Shown: in pieces, positions 45,001 through 55,928 of the stretch | Numbering within the stretch: the first letter of the stretch is position 1 | Layout of the letters: each line of letters begins with the position of its first letter | From: Saprospiraceae bacterium | GTDB lineage: Bacteria > Bacteroidota > Bacteroidia > Chitinophagales > Saprospiraceae | Reading direction: 5' to 3' | Length of the DNA: 64,000 nucleotides | NCBI GenBank assembly: GCA_016714025.1 | Contig: JADJOB010000002.1 | Span: forward strand, 2,140,001-2,204,000 | Made by a program: the position numbers and the translations under genes | Notes under the pieces: model-generated | Told to the model about the DNA's origin: nothing | Databases searched by the model: none | Seen by the model: only the letters and a program-made list of their open reading frames with translations

Positions 45001-47127
45001 TCGCATAGAATATGAAATAGGTGACGGTATCAGTTGTCCAAAAGATATTAGCCAAATCAATCTGCAAGTGCTGAAAGGAATTTCAATTTCCAAGCCGTCA
45101 GACATTACAGTGTGTGACCTCTTTGTTTTACCAATTATTTCTGGAAAAAATATTACGGGCAATGCAGCCTATTTTACAAATTCACATGGAGCGGGAATTA
45201 AATACAATCCAGGCGATACCATTTACCGGAGTACTAGCTTATTTGTTTTTGATTCCATGACTTCTTATTGCCCGGATGAGACCAGCTTTACGATTACTGT
45301 AAAATATTCATCCTACAATCCATTTGGTGACATAACAATTTGCAGGGGTGATAGCATTAAAATTAACAATACATTCTATGGCAGTACTAAATTATCTGGA
45401 ACAGAATATTTTCCGGGAGCTGCTGCAAATGGTTGTGATAGTACCGTTAAAGTGGTTGTACTATTTTATCCCAAAACGGATACCATCCTAAAACCTTTGA
45501 TGTGTGCAAATGATTTTTTAACTGTTAATGGGAATCGATATGATATCAATCGACCGACAGGAACCGAAGTTTTAAATGGTGCAAGTAAAATAAGTGGTTG
45601 CGACAGTACCATAACCGTAGCTTTGCAATTCCATCAATTAGCTCAATCCAATTATTCAACTAATTTATGTGCAGGGGAGTCAATCTTCCTTCATGGAAAA
45701 TTATATACAGAATCAAATCCAAATGGCGTCGATACCTTAAAGGGAGCTTCATCTAGTGGTTGTGACAGTCTGGTTAGGATTCAGTTAAATTATTTTCAGG
45801 CTAGTCGTTTTATCTATAGAAATCAAGTTTGTAATAGCGATACGATCCGAATTGGAAATCTGGTTTTTGATAAAAACAATCCAATTTTAATTGATACGAT
45901 TAAAGGTTTGGCATCCAATGGTTGTGACAGCATTCGCGATATTCAAATTCAGTTTTATCCTGAAGTAAAATCTAATTTTTCAGCAAGTCTGTGTGAGAAT
46001 CAGGAATTGAATATAAATGGAACCGTTTATAATGTAGCAAATCCAAGTGGTACTGAAGTACTTAAGAATGCATCGTTTCAAGGTTGTGATAGCATAGTGG
46101 AAGTTGCGTTAAGTTTTAAGAAATCTGTAAATTCAAATTTTAATGCGACCATTTGTGAGAATGAAAAGATCACCATCAATGGGAAAATTTACGATCAGTT
46201 TAATTTAAGTGGCAAGGATACTTTGATCGGAATGGCAAACGGTGCTTGTGACAGTATCGTGACGATTCAGTTGCAACTTAAAAAATCTGCAAATGGAAAT
46301 TTTAAACAAACTATTTGTGAAGACGCTACAGTCACTATTAATGGAATTAATTACGATAAAAATCGGTTGACTGGTATCGATACCTTGAAAGCTAGTGCAA
46401 GCAGTGGATGTGACAGCATTGTAAATATTCAATTGACTTTAATTCCGAATGTAAAAACTCAAATTAGGGATACATTATGCCCGGAAGAATCTTTAAGTAT
46501 CAATGGAATTGTGTACAACAAGAGCAATCCTGTTGGCGAGCAACGCTTTGTTTCTCAAGCTGGATGTGATTCATTGCTAACAGTAAATCTGAGTTTTGTT
46601 GATCTCCAGGTTAGTTACAACCCAAGCATCTTTATTAGTCCCGGTCAACAGGCACAAATTAATCTGCTTCCTAATTTCACACCGACTGTTATAAAATGGA
46701 TTCCTGCTACCGGTTTAAGTTGTTCGGATTGTTTGAATCCACAAATCGTATTATCTGCTGACCAAGATTATGAGATTGAACTTACCGATGCAAATGGATG
46801 TCAGATTATTATCAGATTGCTTGTGAAGGTTCAATTGGATGATAGGGTGTGGGTGCCAAACAGCTTTTCACCCAATGGTGACAATATCAATGATTTTTTA
46901 AAGTCATAAGTGTTGACCCTAATTGGAATATTTCAGATTTTGCAATTTATGATCGTTGGGGTAATCAATTGTATTATGAACAAAATACTACTATCTCAGA
47001 TCATAAAGGATGGGATGGAACAGCAAATTCACAAAAGTTGAATCCGGGAGTATTTGTTTACTATATCAAGCTTACGAATGGAAATTCTGATAAGACCATA
47101 TTTGGAGATGTTAGTTTAATTCGATAA
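42100..47127 (+). CDS. Giant GCDS-repeat surface protein, T9SS type B (three reading-frame breaks)
   Basis: Restored length is about 1,675 residues. It has a signal peptide (about 1-23), a Cys-rich region to about 340, and about five roughly 100-residue repeats of the type CDDGSGFATFDL...YAVVSS. Eight roughly 57-residue repeats follow, each ending GCDSxVxVxL, and then a type B sorting domain, PNSFSPNGDNIND to SLIR at 47127. As sequenced, the frame breaks at T4 (43470-43473), A5 (43879-43883) and T6 (46894-46899); one extra base at each restores a continuous repeat protein. Intact pieces are 42100-43491, 43542-43922 and 43883-46909. Sequencing error is more likely than decay. The protein is a probable adhesin or matrix protein. 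Confidence 0.75.
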
Positions 47128-47192
47128 TTATTTTCTATAGGATTAAAACCATTTAGGATAAAGTTCCCGGAAATAACTATGCCGGTTGAAAA

Positions 47193-50100
47193 TTACCGTA
47201 TCAAGCTTAAATTGCCGCTTACCTTAAAGTGTTTTCCGGCTTTATCTCTGAATAAGAAAAGATAAACATACACTGCTGGGAGCGCCTTTTGTCCATTAAC
47301 ATCCCCATTCCATGCACCATCAATTCCATTCGGTTGAAAATTTCTTGATTCGTATACTAAGTCACCCCAACGATCAAATATCTGTAGCAAATCAATAGTT
47401 TCTATGCTCCTGTCTGTAAAAATGTTAAAGTAGTCATTGATATTGTCTCCATTGGGTGAAAAGACATTAGGTACATTATAAATCTGTTTACTGCTAATCC
47501 AGATACTTTCTTCATAAATGCAACCATTTACATCTGTTATTTTTACTCGAAACCAACCACCGGCGGTATTGATAAAAACAGAAGTCCTTAAACAATTTTT
47601 ACAACTGATGATCCCAGGCCCAGTCCATTCAATTGTTTGAATCGAATCGATGTCTAAGGTATGCAACTCCAGATACACTGAATCCCCTAGTATAACTGAG
47701 AGTGAATCAGGATTTAAATCAACTAATCCAATAAGGGGAGGATTTAAAGTAAAATTGTATTGAAGTTTACAACCATTCGAATCCTGTAATTCCAAAATAT
47801 GATTGCCGATAAGAATTTGTTCGTAATTATCTTTAAACGATTTGATTTGTCTATCAACGGATATTTGATAGGGTGGAGTTCCACCGCTTAGTTTGGTTAT
47901 AAATAAATTACCGTATTCTGTTTCAAGGCAGGTAGCATCTTTGCCGTAGTAATCTAATTCAATAACTGGTGGGGAAAATATTTCAACAGATTCATTAATT
48001 TGACATCCGGCAGCATCCGTAACGGTTAAATAATAAATTCCTGACTTTAATTGGTTTCGATTGGCTTGATTGTTATTGTCAGACCAGGAATAGGTATAAG
48101 GTCCGTAATTTCCTGATGTTGAAACATTTATTTGACCATTTGCATCCCCATAGCACTTTACCGGAGTTTTATCAATCTTTAAAACAGCTGGTGTAGTTAG
48201 ATGGATGCTAACTTTTAAAATGCTGTCACATCCACTTGTTGCGGTCAATATATTTTCAAAACTAGTGTCCCGATCAATAGTTTTCGAATTGATTTGAATG
48301 CTGGCATTAAAACAAATAACCGTATCGATTTGGTGAATGATTGGGTTTAGTATATTTAAATGAATGTTGAAGCTACTGTCACATCCATCTACAGTCTTAT
48401 AATTAAAAAGATAATTGCCGTTTTGATTCATTGTTTTTGATCAAACGTTAAGCTTGATCCAAAACATAAAACAGTATCCAAAGTATTTTTATAGCTGGGT
48501 CGTTCTGATAAATGGATATGAATGATGCTGTCGCATTGGTTATTGTTAAAATAATTTTGGATAAAATCTCCTGGCTGGTTGTAATCTGCTTTTCCAATTC
48601 GAATTTGGCTATTTTGACAAAAAAGGTATCAATAAAACTATCAGCTTTATTTCGAACGGATAAATTTAATTGGAAGGTACTGTCGCATCCAAATTGATTT
48701 GTAAATCGTTTTTCATAAAAACCAGTTTTGTCATAAGCTTGTCCTTGAAACAGCAATGTTTCTCCTTCACAAATAAAGGTGTCCAATGCAATGATGGGAC
48801 TTGGTAACACATTCAATTTTATTTGAAAATTGCTATCACAACCCGCCTTACTGATTAAATTTATTGAATAGGTTCCCGTTTGATTAAAAACCTGATTTCC
48901 TATTTGCATTGAGTTGCCACCGCAAAAACTGGTATCTATTAATCGATTGTAAACCGGATTGATTCCTAGATTGAGGATTAACGTACTATCACAACCGTGG
49001 CTGGATAATAAGTTAAAAGGATAACTACCTGCTTGATCGAGAACTTGATTTCCTACTGCAAGTTTTTGACCATCACATATCGCAGTGTCCAGTATAATTG
49101 AACTTTTTTTATAAATGCTAGCCTGAATCGTGACCGTACTATCACATCCGATAGCGGATCGCAATATTTTCGAATAGCTGCCAGCATTTCTAATGGTGTC
49201 TTTTTCAAATAAATAATAGTTGCCTTCGCAAATAGCAATATCCAAATTACTTTGAATCGGATCAATGACCTGTAGATTTAAGGTAGTCAAACTATCACAA
49301 CCAAAGGACGTTTGTGTATGAATCGCATAGGTTCCGCTGGAATCATAGTCCTGATTGTTGATTCGGATTTTGGTGCCTTTACAAATTGCGGAATCAATGG
49401 TAAATGTTTTTGGTTTGATTACCGTCAATTCCAGATTTACCAAACTGTCGCAGCCTTTATTTGTTTTTAATTGAACCTGATAAGTGCCTGAACTATCGAA
49501 GAAATTAGTTCCGACCTGTACGTAATCTCCAAAACAAATTTGTCTTTTAAGGTCGGTATTAAACGTATCAATTTTGTATAAATAACTGTTACTTAATTCA
49601 CAATCATTTCCGTCAGATGCCCTTAAAACATAACGACCTTGTTGGCCAGGTGGAATGATAAAATTTGGATCAGTTGCACCTGCAAGCGCAATGCCATCTT
49701 TATACCATTGGTATTTAATTTGAGTAACCAAACTTTTAGGGGATGCTAATTGAATGGTATCTGTACAGGGATTGCCGGTAATGGCCAATTGCAATGAATC
49801 GAATTTTGTAGTTTCCTCAAGAATCAACTCATCTATAAAAAAATAATATAAACCATCCGCTCTTGTACAACCAGGTCCGACAACCAAAGCTTCGATGTTT
49901 TGATTTGGTTTAAGTTTTATCTTCACTTTGACCCATTTACGGGTTCCACTGGCCGTTACAGTCGTCAGTTGAAACCAATTTGGATAATTTGTAGGGCAAA
50001 GCCAGCCATTGGCTCCTCCAAAGGGGAGGTTTGCACATTTGCTAGTTCCAAAAATTCCTAAAGTTGTTATGGCTCTGGGTCCATAGGAATTACCAGGGTT

Positions 50101-50592
50101 TCCAAAACCAATCCAAAAACTGAGCGTGTATTCTTTTCCAGCTTGCATGATATTATTAAGGCAAGCCCCGACATATTCCTTGTAGGTAGAATTTCGCAAG
50201 GGGTGATTCATCAAATCTAAAAACCCAACATATCCATTTCCTGCAGGCAAAGGCTGAGGTGGGCTTCCACGCATCGGGTCTTGTGAAAAGCCACAAGTAT
50301 GAAAATAATCAGAGGTAGCAGCAGAAGCCTGAATCCAGTTTTTCGAACAATTTAATTGCATTAAGCCGGTTGGACAGCAATTATACTCTTCAAAAGAAGG
50401 GTTGGGAATGAGAGATGAAGGCACAAATAGTGTGTCTTTAATCCCTTTGCATTTGCAATCTGGATCATTGAGATCAATAAATCCATCTAAATCATCATCC
50501 CGACCATTTGCGCAATCTTCAGGTGCAAATTGAGAAAAGCCGGACATGGCAATTACCAGAAAGGAACTAATTAAAAGAATACTTTTAATCAT
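47193..50592 (-). CDS. GCDS-repeat surface protein, T9SS type B (two reading-frame breaks)
   Basis: Restored length is about 1,133 residues. The signal peptide (about 1-20) is followed by FAPEDCANGRDDDLDGFIDLNDPDC, a calcium-binding-like stretch (shown in part). A lectin-like or carbohydrate-binding-like region spans about 50-260. Nine roughly 57-residue repeats with GCDS or QCDS ends follow, then SprB-like repeats (GPYTYSWSDNN). The type B domain, VFSPNGDNINDYF to LSLIR, closes the protein. The frame breaks at A6 (48619-48624) and T5 (48434-48438) on the plus strand; one added base at each restores it. Intact pieces are 47193-48431 and 48448-50592. It converges on the related gene at 47127. 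Confidence 0.75.
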
Positions 50593-50709
50593 TTGTGACG
50601 GATTCTTACAAATTTAAGAATATTATTGAGCTGGATACGATATTCTTAATTTGGCCTTAGCTAAACAGATTAATTGTAGGCAGTTTGATATATTTGCAAA
50701 AACCCTAAT

Positions 50710-51079
50710 TTGAAAGCTTTTTCCACCATCTTTCTGTTAATAGTGGCAAATGTATTTATGACCATTGCCTGGTATGGGCATTTGAAAATAAAAAGAATTT
50801 TCCTGGGCGCAATCTTTTGGTTTGATTCAGATCATTTTGTTGAGTTGGGGAATCGCATTCTTTGAATATTGCATCCAGGTTCCTGCAAATCGATACGGGT
50901 ATACCGGAAATCAAGGACCTTTCAGTTTGGTCCAGCTCAAAGTACTTCAGGAGGCAATTACCTTGGTTGTCTTTTTTGTGTTTGCATTTATCTTTTTCAA
51001 ACAAGAACGTTTTCAATGGAATCATCTGATCAGCGCTTGTTTTTTAGTGGGCGCCGTCTATTTCGCGTTTAAGAAGTAA
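50710..51079 (+). CDS. DUF486 family membrane protein (one reading-frame break)
   Basis: A small four-helix protein of 122 residues when restored. It begins at TTG 50710 with KAFSTIFLLIVANVFMTIAWYGHLK. It continues WGIAFFEYCIQVPANRYGY and GPFSLVQLKVLQEAITL, the DUF486 signature. The frame breaks at A5 (50790-50794): removing one A gives LKIKEFSWAQSFGLIQ, which fits the family. Without this only the C-terminal 85 residues, from 50822, read open. It is related to small drug/metabolite-type transporters; function is unknown. priA begins 6 bp downstream. Confidence 0.75.
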
Positions 51080-51085
51080 GAATTA

Positions 51086-53542
51086 ATGTTCAACCAATCA
51101 CCCGTTAAAAAATACGCCGAACTCATTTTTCCGCTTTCTGTAGCAGGTACATTTACCTATGCCATTCCAGACGAGTTGGTACCTGAGTTAAAAGTCGGCT
51201 GTCGGGTAGAAGTTGAATTTGGCAAGAAGAAACACTACGCAGCATTAGTAAAAGCAATTCACGATACACCAGCTTGGACTAAAACAAAATCAATCATAGC
51301 AATTATAGATCAGGAGCCTATCGTAAGCTTAAAACAATTGGAATTCTGGGAATGGTTAAGTACATATTATGTGTGCAGTTTGGGAGAATTGATGACAGCT
51401 GCTCTGCCTTCCTTATTTAAATTAGCTTCTGAAACCCGGATTTATAAATTAATAGAGGAATCAGACTATCCAGACTTGCTGGAAGATGATGAATACCTGA
51501 TCCTTGAAGCACTGGATGTGCGAAATGAGTTGAGTATTTCAGAAGTTCAGCAAATTATTCAGAAGCAATCCATTTTAAAATTGATCAACAGCATGGTGGA
51601 TCGAAGATGGATTGCTGCGCGTGAAAAATTGGAAGACAAATCAGAGATCCCAACCATATCATGGATTCGCATTCCGAATCAATTAAAGGAAGATCAGAAT
51701 TTATTAAATGAACTGCTAAATCAAATTCAGAAATCGGAACGGCAATCCCGTTCGATTTTGAATTATTTGCAAATTAAAAGGAATTACGATTGGATTAAGC
51801 GAGTGGAATTGCAACGAATCAGTGTAACAGATAAAAGCGTTACAGACGCTTTGATCAAAAAGGGTTTATACGAAGAATGTGTTTTAGAAAAATATGTGTA
51901 TCCAAACCAGGAACAAGCATTTGTACCACTGGAATTGAGTGAAAATCAAATCAATTGTCAATTAGAAATTAAAGCACATTGGATCAAGCATCAAACCAGC
52001 TTATTGCATGGAGTAACCGGAAGCGGAAAAACCATGATCTATATAAAGTTAATTCAGGAATATCTCGAAAAAGGATTACAAGTTTTGTATCTCGTCCCAG
52101 AAATTGCTTTGACTACCCAATTGGTGAGTCGACTAAAGTATTATTTTGGAGAACAACTGTTGGAATATCATTCTGATTTAGGTTTAAAAACGAAATCTGC
52201 AGTTTGGAAGGCAGCTATGAAACATACACAAGTTTTTATTGGTGCCAGATCTTCCATTTTTTTACCGTTTGATCGATTGGGATTGATCATAGTCGATGAA
52301 GAACACGATGCTTCCTACAAGCAAAACGATCCGGCGCCAAGATATCAAGCACGGGATGCTGCAATAATTCTCGCAAAATTATTTAATGCTAAAGTGCTTT
52401 TGGGATCAGCAACCCCTTCCATTGAGTCTTATTACAATGCAAAACAGCATAAATATGGCTATACTTTTTTAGATCAACGCTTTGGTGAAAGTGAATTGCC
52501 TGAAGTGACCACCATTTCATTGAAGGAAGCCCAACAGTTTGGCAAAATGAAAGGATTATTTTCTGAACAATTGTTAAAAGAAATAAAACTCAATTTAGAT
52601 CAGAAAAAACAAGTCATTTTATTTAGAAATCGAAGAGGGTATAGTCCTTTGTTGCAGTGTGGAAATTGCAATTGGGAAGCAAGTTGCGAACGGTGTGATG
52701 TGCGAATGACTTTACATAAACAGCAAGAGAAATTAAAATGTCATATTTGTGGAAATTTTAAACCCATTCCGTTACGTTGCCCGGATTGTGGACAAGCAAC
52801 TTTAAAAATACTTGGCTTTGGAACAGAAAAAATAGAGGAGGAATTGCAAGCAAATTTTCCGGAACATACCATTAAACGATTGGACCTCGATATTGCGCGT
52901 ACCCGTAAAATGCAACAAAAGATTATTGAAGAATTTCAAGATCGTGAAGTAGATATTCTTGTAGGAACTCAAATGGTAACCAAGGGTCTTGATTTTGATG
53001 GGGTGAATTTAGTTGCAGTCGTACAGGTAGATCAAATGTTGTTTTATCCGGATTTTAGAGCACAAGAACGGGCGTTTCAATTACTTACACAAGTGGGAGG
53101 TAGGGCAGGACGAAGGAAGGAGAAAGGCCAGGTATTAATACAAGGATTTCAGATTTTTCATCCCGTCATTCATTTTGTGGTGAATCATGATTTGCAAAGT
53201 TTTTATACGCAGGAATTATTTGAACGGAAAAAGTTTCATTATCCACCCTATGTGCGTTTGATTAAAATACAATTTTTACATACCCGATTGCCCGTGTTGG
53301 AAGATGCAATTGATATTTTTTGCAAGCAACTAAAAGTGCTTTATGGTAAGCGGATTTTGGGTCCGGCCGAACCCAATCTGTCTAAAATAAAAGGTTACTT
53401 CGTGCGTGAGTTATTAATTAAAATCGAAAAGGAGTCTAAACAAATCACAACAATCAAAAAGGAAATCCTTTTGAAAATTCAGGAACTTAAATCAAAAGCA
53501 GGCATGTCAAGCCTGCGAATTCAGATAGATGTGGATCCATAA
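51086..53542 (+). CDS. priA: Primosomal protein N' (replication-restart helicase PriA)
   Basis: An 818-residue superfamily 2 helicase that reloads the replisome at collapsed forks. The N-terminal 3'-DNA-binding domain begins YAELIFPLSVAGTFTYAIP. Walker A is GVTGSGKTMIYIKL near 310-323 and the DEEH box is VDEEHDASYKQ near 402. The Cys-rich zinc-binding insertion is near 530-575 (CGNCNWEASCERC, then CHICG and CPDCG). Motifs V/VI are seen as GTQMVTKGLDFDGV and QVGGRAGR. It follows the DUF486 gene by 6 bp. Confidence 0.95.
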   Translation: MFNQSPVKKYAELIFPLSVAGTFTYAIPDELVPELKVGCRVEVEFGKKKHYAALVKAIHDTPAWTKTKSIIAIIDQEPIVSLKQLEFWEWLSTYYVCSLGELMTAALPSLFKLASETRIYKLIEESDYPDLLEDDEYLILEALDVRNELSISEVQQIIQKQSILKLINSMVDRRWIAAREKLEDKSEIPTISWIRIPNQLKEDQNLLNELLNQIQKSERQSRSILNYLQIKRNYDWIKRVELQRISVTDKSVTDALIKKGLYEECVLEKYVYPNQEQAFVPLELSENQINCQLEIKAHWIKHQTSLLHGVTGSGKTMIYIKLIQEYLEKGLQVLYLVPEIALTTQLVSRLKYYFGEQLLEYHSDLGLKTKSAVWKAAMKHTQVFIGARSSIFLPFDRLGLIIVDEEHDASYKQNDPAPRYQARDAAIILAKLFNAKVLLGSATPSIESYYNAKQHKYGYTFLDQRFGESELPEVTTISLKEAQQFGKMKGLFSEQLLKEIKLNLDQKKQVILFRNRRGYSPLLQCGNCNWEASCERCDVRMTLHKQQEKLKCHICGNFKPIPLRCPDCGQATLKILGFGTEKIEEELQANFPEHTIKRLDLDIARTRKMQQKIIEEFQDREVDILVGTQMVTKGLDFDGVNLVAVVQVDQMLFYPDFRAQERAFQLLTQVGGRAGRRKEKGQVLIQGFQIFHPVIHFVVNHDLQSFYTQELFERKKFHYPPYVRLIKIQFLHTRLPVLEDAIDIFCKQLKVLYGKRILGPAEPNLSKIKGYFVRELLIKIEKESKQITTIKKEILLKIQELKSKAGMSSLRIQIDVDP

Positions 53543-53561
53543 AGCAACAAGTGCTGTTAAC

Positions 53562-53857
53562 TTAATTAGACTGAATGACCTTTGCCAATTCATTGGCAGA
53601 AAGCACACCTGATTGCCGCCATTTAATCTGTCCATTTTTAAAAAGAATTAAAGTAGGGACCCCTTGAATTTTGTATGCAGAAGCTGCTTGAGGATTTTTA
53701 TCTACATCTATTTTAAGTATTCTGACCTGATCGCCTAATTTAGATTTTAGATCATCCAATATAGGTTTCATCATTTTACAGGGCCGCACCATTCTGCAGA
53801 AAAGTCAATCAATACAGGCGTTTCGCCATTTATTAATTCTGAAAATGTTTGTTTCAT
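53562..53857 (-). CDS. trxA: Thioredoxin (one reading-frame break)
   Basis: A 98-residue disulfide reductase when restored, starting at ATG 53857 with MKQTFSELINGETPVLIDFS. The active site would read AEWCGPCKMMKP. As sequenced, a G3 run at 53781-53783 (plus strand) should be G4; the loss ends the frame just after WCGP. The downstream part from 53792 is open and keeps the cis-Pro segment GVPTLILFKNGQ. Losing a thioredoxin by a 1-nt homopolymer change inside the active site is more likely a sequencing error. It is next to a persulfide/thiol gene set. Confidence 0.82.
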
Positions 53858-54017
53858 TTTTTAATTTTATTATTAAAGTATCTTATCAGATTAAAATTTA
53901 ATTCAATAGTTTAACAAAAAGATACTTAGAATAGTTTCTTGATTTTATTCAAATATTTATCTCGTACTCTTTGTATTAACAGTTTGCTGTAAGGCAAAAG
54001 TTTTATCCGAATTGTAA

Positions 54018-54383
54018 TTAACTAATTTCTTTAAGTAAAATCTCGGAGATCTCTTGCCAATTGTTTAGTACCTCTTCGTTTTTAAATCTTATAATTTTAA
54101 ATCCCATTTCAATTAAATCTTTTTCTCTTAGTTTGTCATACTCCAATTGTGTAAGATGAATTTTGCCATCTAATTCAATAATTACTTTTCTATTATGGCA
54201 ATAAAAATCACCAATAAAAAAACTCTTATCTCCATTGATGTTCGCACTTTCCACAATATATTGTCTATAAAATTTAAAACCATGAAAAGACCTATTTCGA
54301 ACTTTATTCCAAAAAAATAATTCAGATGTGGTTGGATTTGTTCGCATATACCTTGCTAATTCGAGAATAGACTTGTATCTCAT
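54018..54383 (-). CDS. DUF559 endonuclease-like protein
   Basis: A 121-residue protein of the DUF559 group, related to very-short-patch-repair-type and restriction endonuclease-fold nucleases. Landmarks are ARYMRTNPTTSELFFWNKVRN near 10-30, FYRQYIVESANI near 38, and the fold-core signals FFIGDFYCHNRKVIIELDGKIH near 55-76 (Asp, then Glu-Leu-Asp-Gly). The segment IIRFKNEEVLNN follows near 97. The catalytic D-ExD-like residues appear present. Its biological role is unknown. It lies about 90 bp from a palindromic tandem repeat array, which may be meaningful. No methylase is adjacent. Confidence 0.85.
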   Translation of the reverse strand: MRYKSILELARYMRTNPTTSELFFWNKVRNRSFHGFKFYRQYIVESANINGDKSFFIGDFYCHNRKVIIELDGKIHLTQLEYDKLREKDLIEMGFKIIRFKNEEVLNNWQEISEILLKEIS

Positions 54384-54470
54384 GGATGGAATAAGGATGT
54401 CTATAATATTTAAATAATAAACTACTTGAAATTTTGTTTATATTTAATTAAAAAATCAATTTAACTGTAC

Positions 54471-55070
54471 TCTGAACCCCAAACCCCTTGAAAGGGGCTT
54501 TGCTATTTGCTTCATTGGGTGATTCATTCTCAAATCGTAATGTATAATTGAAATAATATTTTTCTCCATGCGATAATCTAAAGCCCCTTTCAAGGGGTTT
54601 GGGGTTCGAACAAACATGAAATGGATGAACAAGATTTAATATATTAATTATTAAATGATTCTTATACCAAATATATTTTATTGGAAACAATTTAACTTAA
54701 TTCTGAACCCCAAACCCCTTGAAAGGGGCTTTGCTATTTGCTTCATTGGGTGATTCATTTTCAAATCGTAATGTATAATTGAAATAATATTTTTCTCCAT
54801 ACGATAATCTAAAGCCCCTTTCAAGGGGTTTGGGGTTCGAACAAACATGAAATGGATGAACAAGATTTAATATATTAATTATTAAATGATTCTTATACCA
54901 AATATATTTTATTGGAAACAATTTAACTTAATTCTGAACCCCCAACCCCTTGAAAGAAGCTTTGCTATTTGCTTCATTGGGTGAAGCATTCTCAAATCGT
55001 AATATATAATTGAAAAAATATTTTTCTCCATACGATAATTTAAAGCCCCTTTCAAGGCGTTTGGGGTTCA
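54471..55070. repeat. 231-bp tandem repeat array with long inverted arms
   Basis: Two full units start at 54471 and 54702, and a diverged third unit (from 54933) ends near 55070. Units 1 and 2 differ at only a few bases. Each unit holds a 28-nt arm, for unit 1 at 54474-54501 containing CCCCTTGAAAGGGG, and its perfect inverted copy at 54580-54607. Open readings across the array are by-products of the repeats. Unit 3 has mutated arms. The array begins about 90 bp from the DUF559 gene and ends about 120 bp before the sulfur cluster. Confidence 0.88.
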
Positions 55071-55188
55071 GATAGTTGTTAATAAGAATCCTGCATCACC
55101 TTCGTTTTTTATAAATCTATTTTCAAATGAAGATCATTTTTCACAAAGTCAAATGAAACGAATTCTGACTAAATTCTTAATTGAAGAT

Positions 55189-55458
55189 TTATTGCCGATT
55201 TTGTTTTCCTTCTACCTCTTCATACTGAATATCCTTAATCAAATTATTTTTGTCCTCTGAATTTGCTGAATTAGCTATTGAACTAAAGCAATTGCCGGAT
55301 GCACATCCAAGGCCAAATAATCCCATCGCTCCGAAATAAGTTCCAATAAACATGCCCAGCCATTGCTGATCCATGATGGATTGAACTACAATAAAACTTC
55401 CAATTATTAGATACATGAATCTGATAAATGTCCACCCAGTAATCATTCGTTTTAACAT
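55189..55458 (-). CDS. Small membrane protein with GCASGNC motif (DUF2892-like)
   Basis: An 89-residue protein with two membrane helices, FIRFMYLIIGSFIVVQSI and WLGMFIGTYFGAMGLFGL, followed by GCASGNCF. The start MLKRMITGW at ATG 55458 is chosen; the reading open from 55494 would overlap the OsmC gene by 17 bp. The Gly-Cys-Ala-Ser-Gly-x-Cys motif recurs in the DUF6132 protein at 56.3 kb. It is probably the last gene of the sulfur operon and may help pass sulfur species at the membrane (inference). Confidence 0.7.
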   Translation of the reverse strand: MLKRMITGWTFIRFMYLIIGSFIVVQSIMDQQWLGMFIGTYFGAMGLFGLGCASGNCFSSIANSANSEDKNNLIKDIQYEEVEGKQNRQ

Positions 55459-55477
55459 ATTGGTTTTAGGTTTAGAA

Positions 55478-55927
55478 TCAGGATACGACTTCAATGGTCG
55501 GATTCATGATAATTTTTGATTTAATGGAGTTGGATATTAAGCAAGCAGCTTCTGATTTTAATAGAATTCGTTCTGCCTTGGAGCGATCCTGTTCATTTTG
55601 AATAGTCACTTTGGGTTCAAGTGTGATTTCACTCATCAAATACTTCCCATCAACTTGTTCCAGTTTGCCTTTTGAATTGCAGCTAAAGCTTTTAAAATCA
55701 AGTTTCGAATTGTCAGCAATTGCAAGGAAGGTAGTCATCAGGCAACTGCTTACAGCGGCAGTAAATAAATGTTCTGGTGACCAAATTCCAGGGATTCCTT
55801 TTGGAAATTCTGGTGGGGTAGCCACTTCAATGCAACTGTTGGCCTCCTTGTTTAATTCAGGTGAACACATCACTCCTTTTCGATCTGAACTCCAGTTGAT
55901 ATCTACATTATAAATATGTGCTTCCAT
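55478..55927 (-). CDS. OsmC family protein
   Basis: A 149-residue protein of the OsmC/Ohr fold. It contains GIWSPEHLFTAAVSSCLMTTFLAIAD near 53-78, with the Cys expected to be the first redox Cys. EAACLISNSIKSKIIMNPTIEV near 127-148 holds the second. Members reduce organic hydroperoxides or persulfides using dihydrolipoyl or other thiols. The ATG at 55927 (MEAHIYNVD) leaves a 1-bp gap to the rhodanese gene; an ATG at 55972 would overlap it heavily. It is co-transcribed with the sulfur-transfer genes. Confidence 0.88.
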   Translation of the reverse strand: MEAHIYNVDINWSSDRKGVMCSPELNKEANSCIEVATPPEFPKGIPGIWSPEHLFTAAVSSCLMTTFLAIADNSKLDFKSFSCNSKGKLEQVDGKYLMSEITLEPKVTIQNEQDRSKAERILLKSEAACLISNSIKSKIIMNPTIEVVS

Positions 55928-55928
55928 T

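Noticed and set aside
54448..54921. Two similar small proteins encoded in the tandem repeat
   Set aside because: They are translations of the repeat itself, recur identically in each unit and resemble no family.
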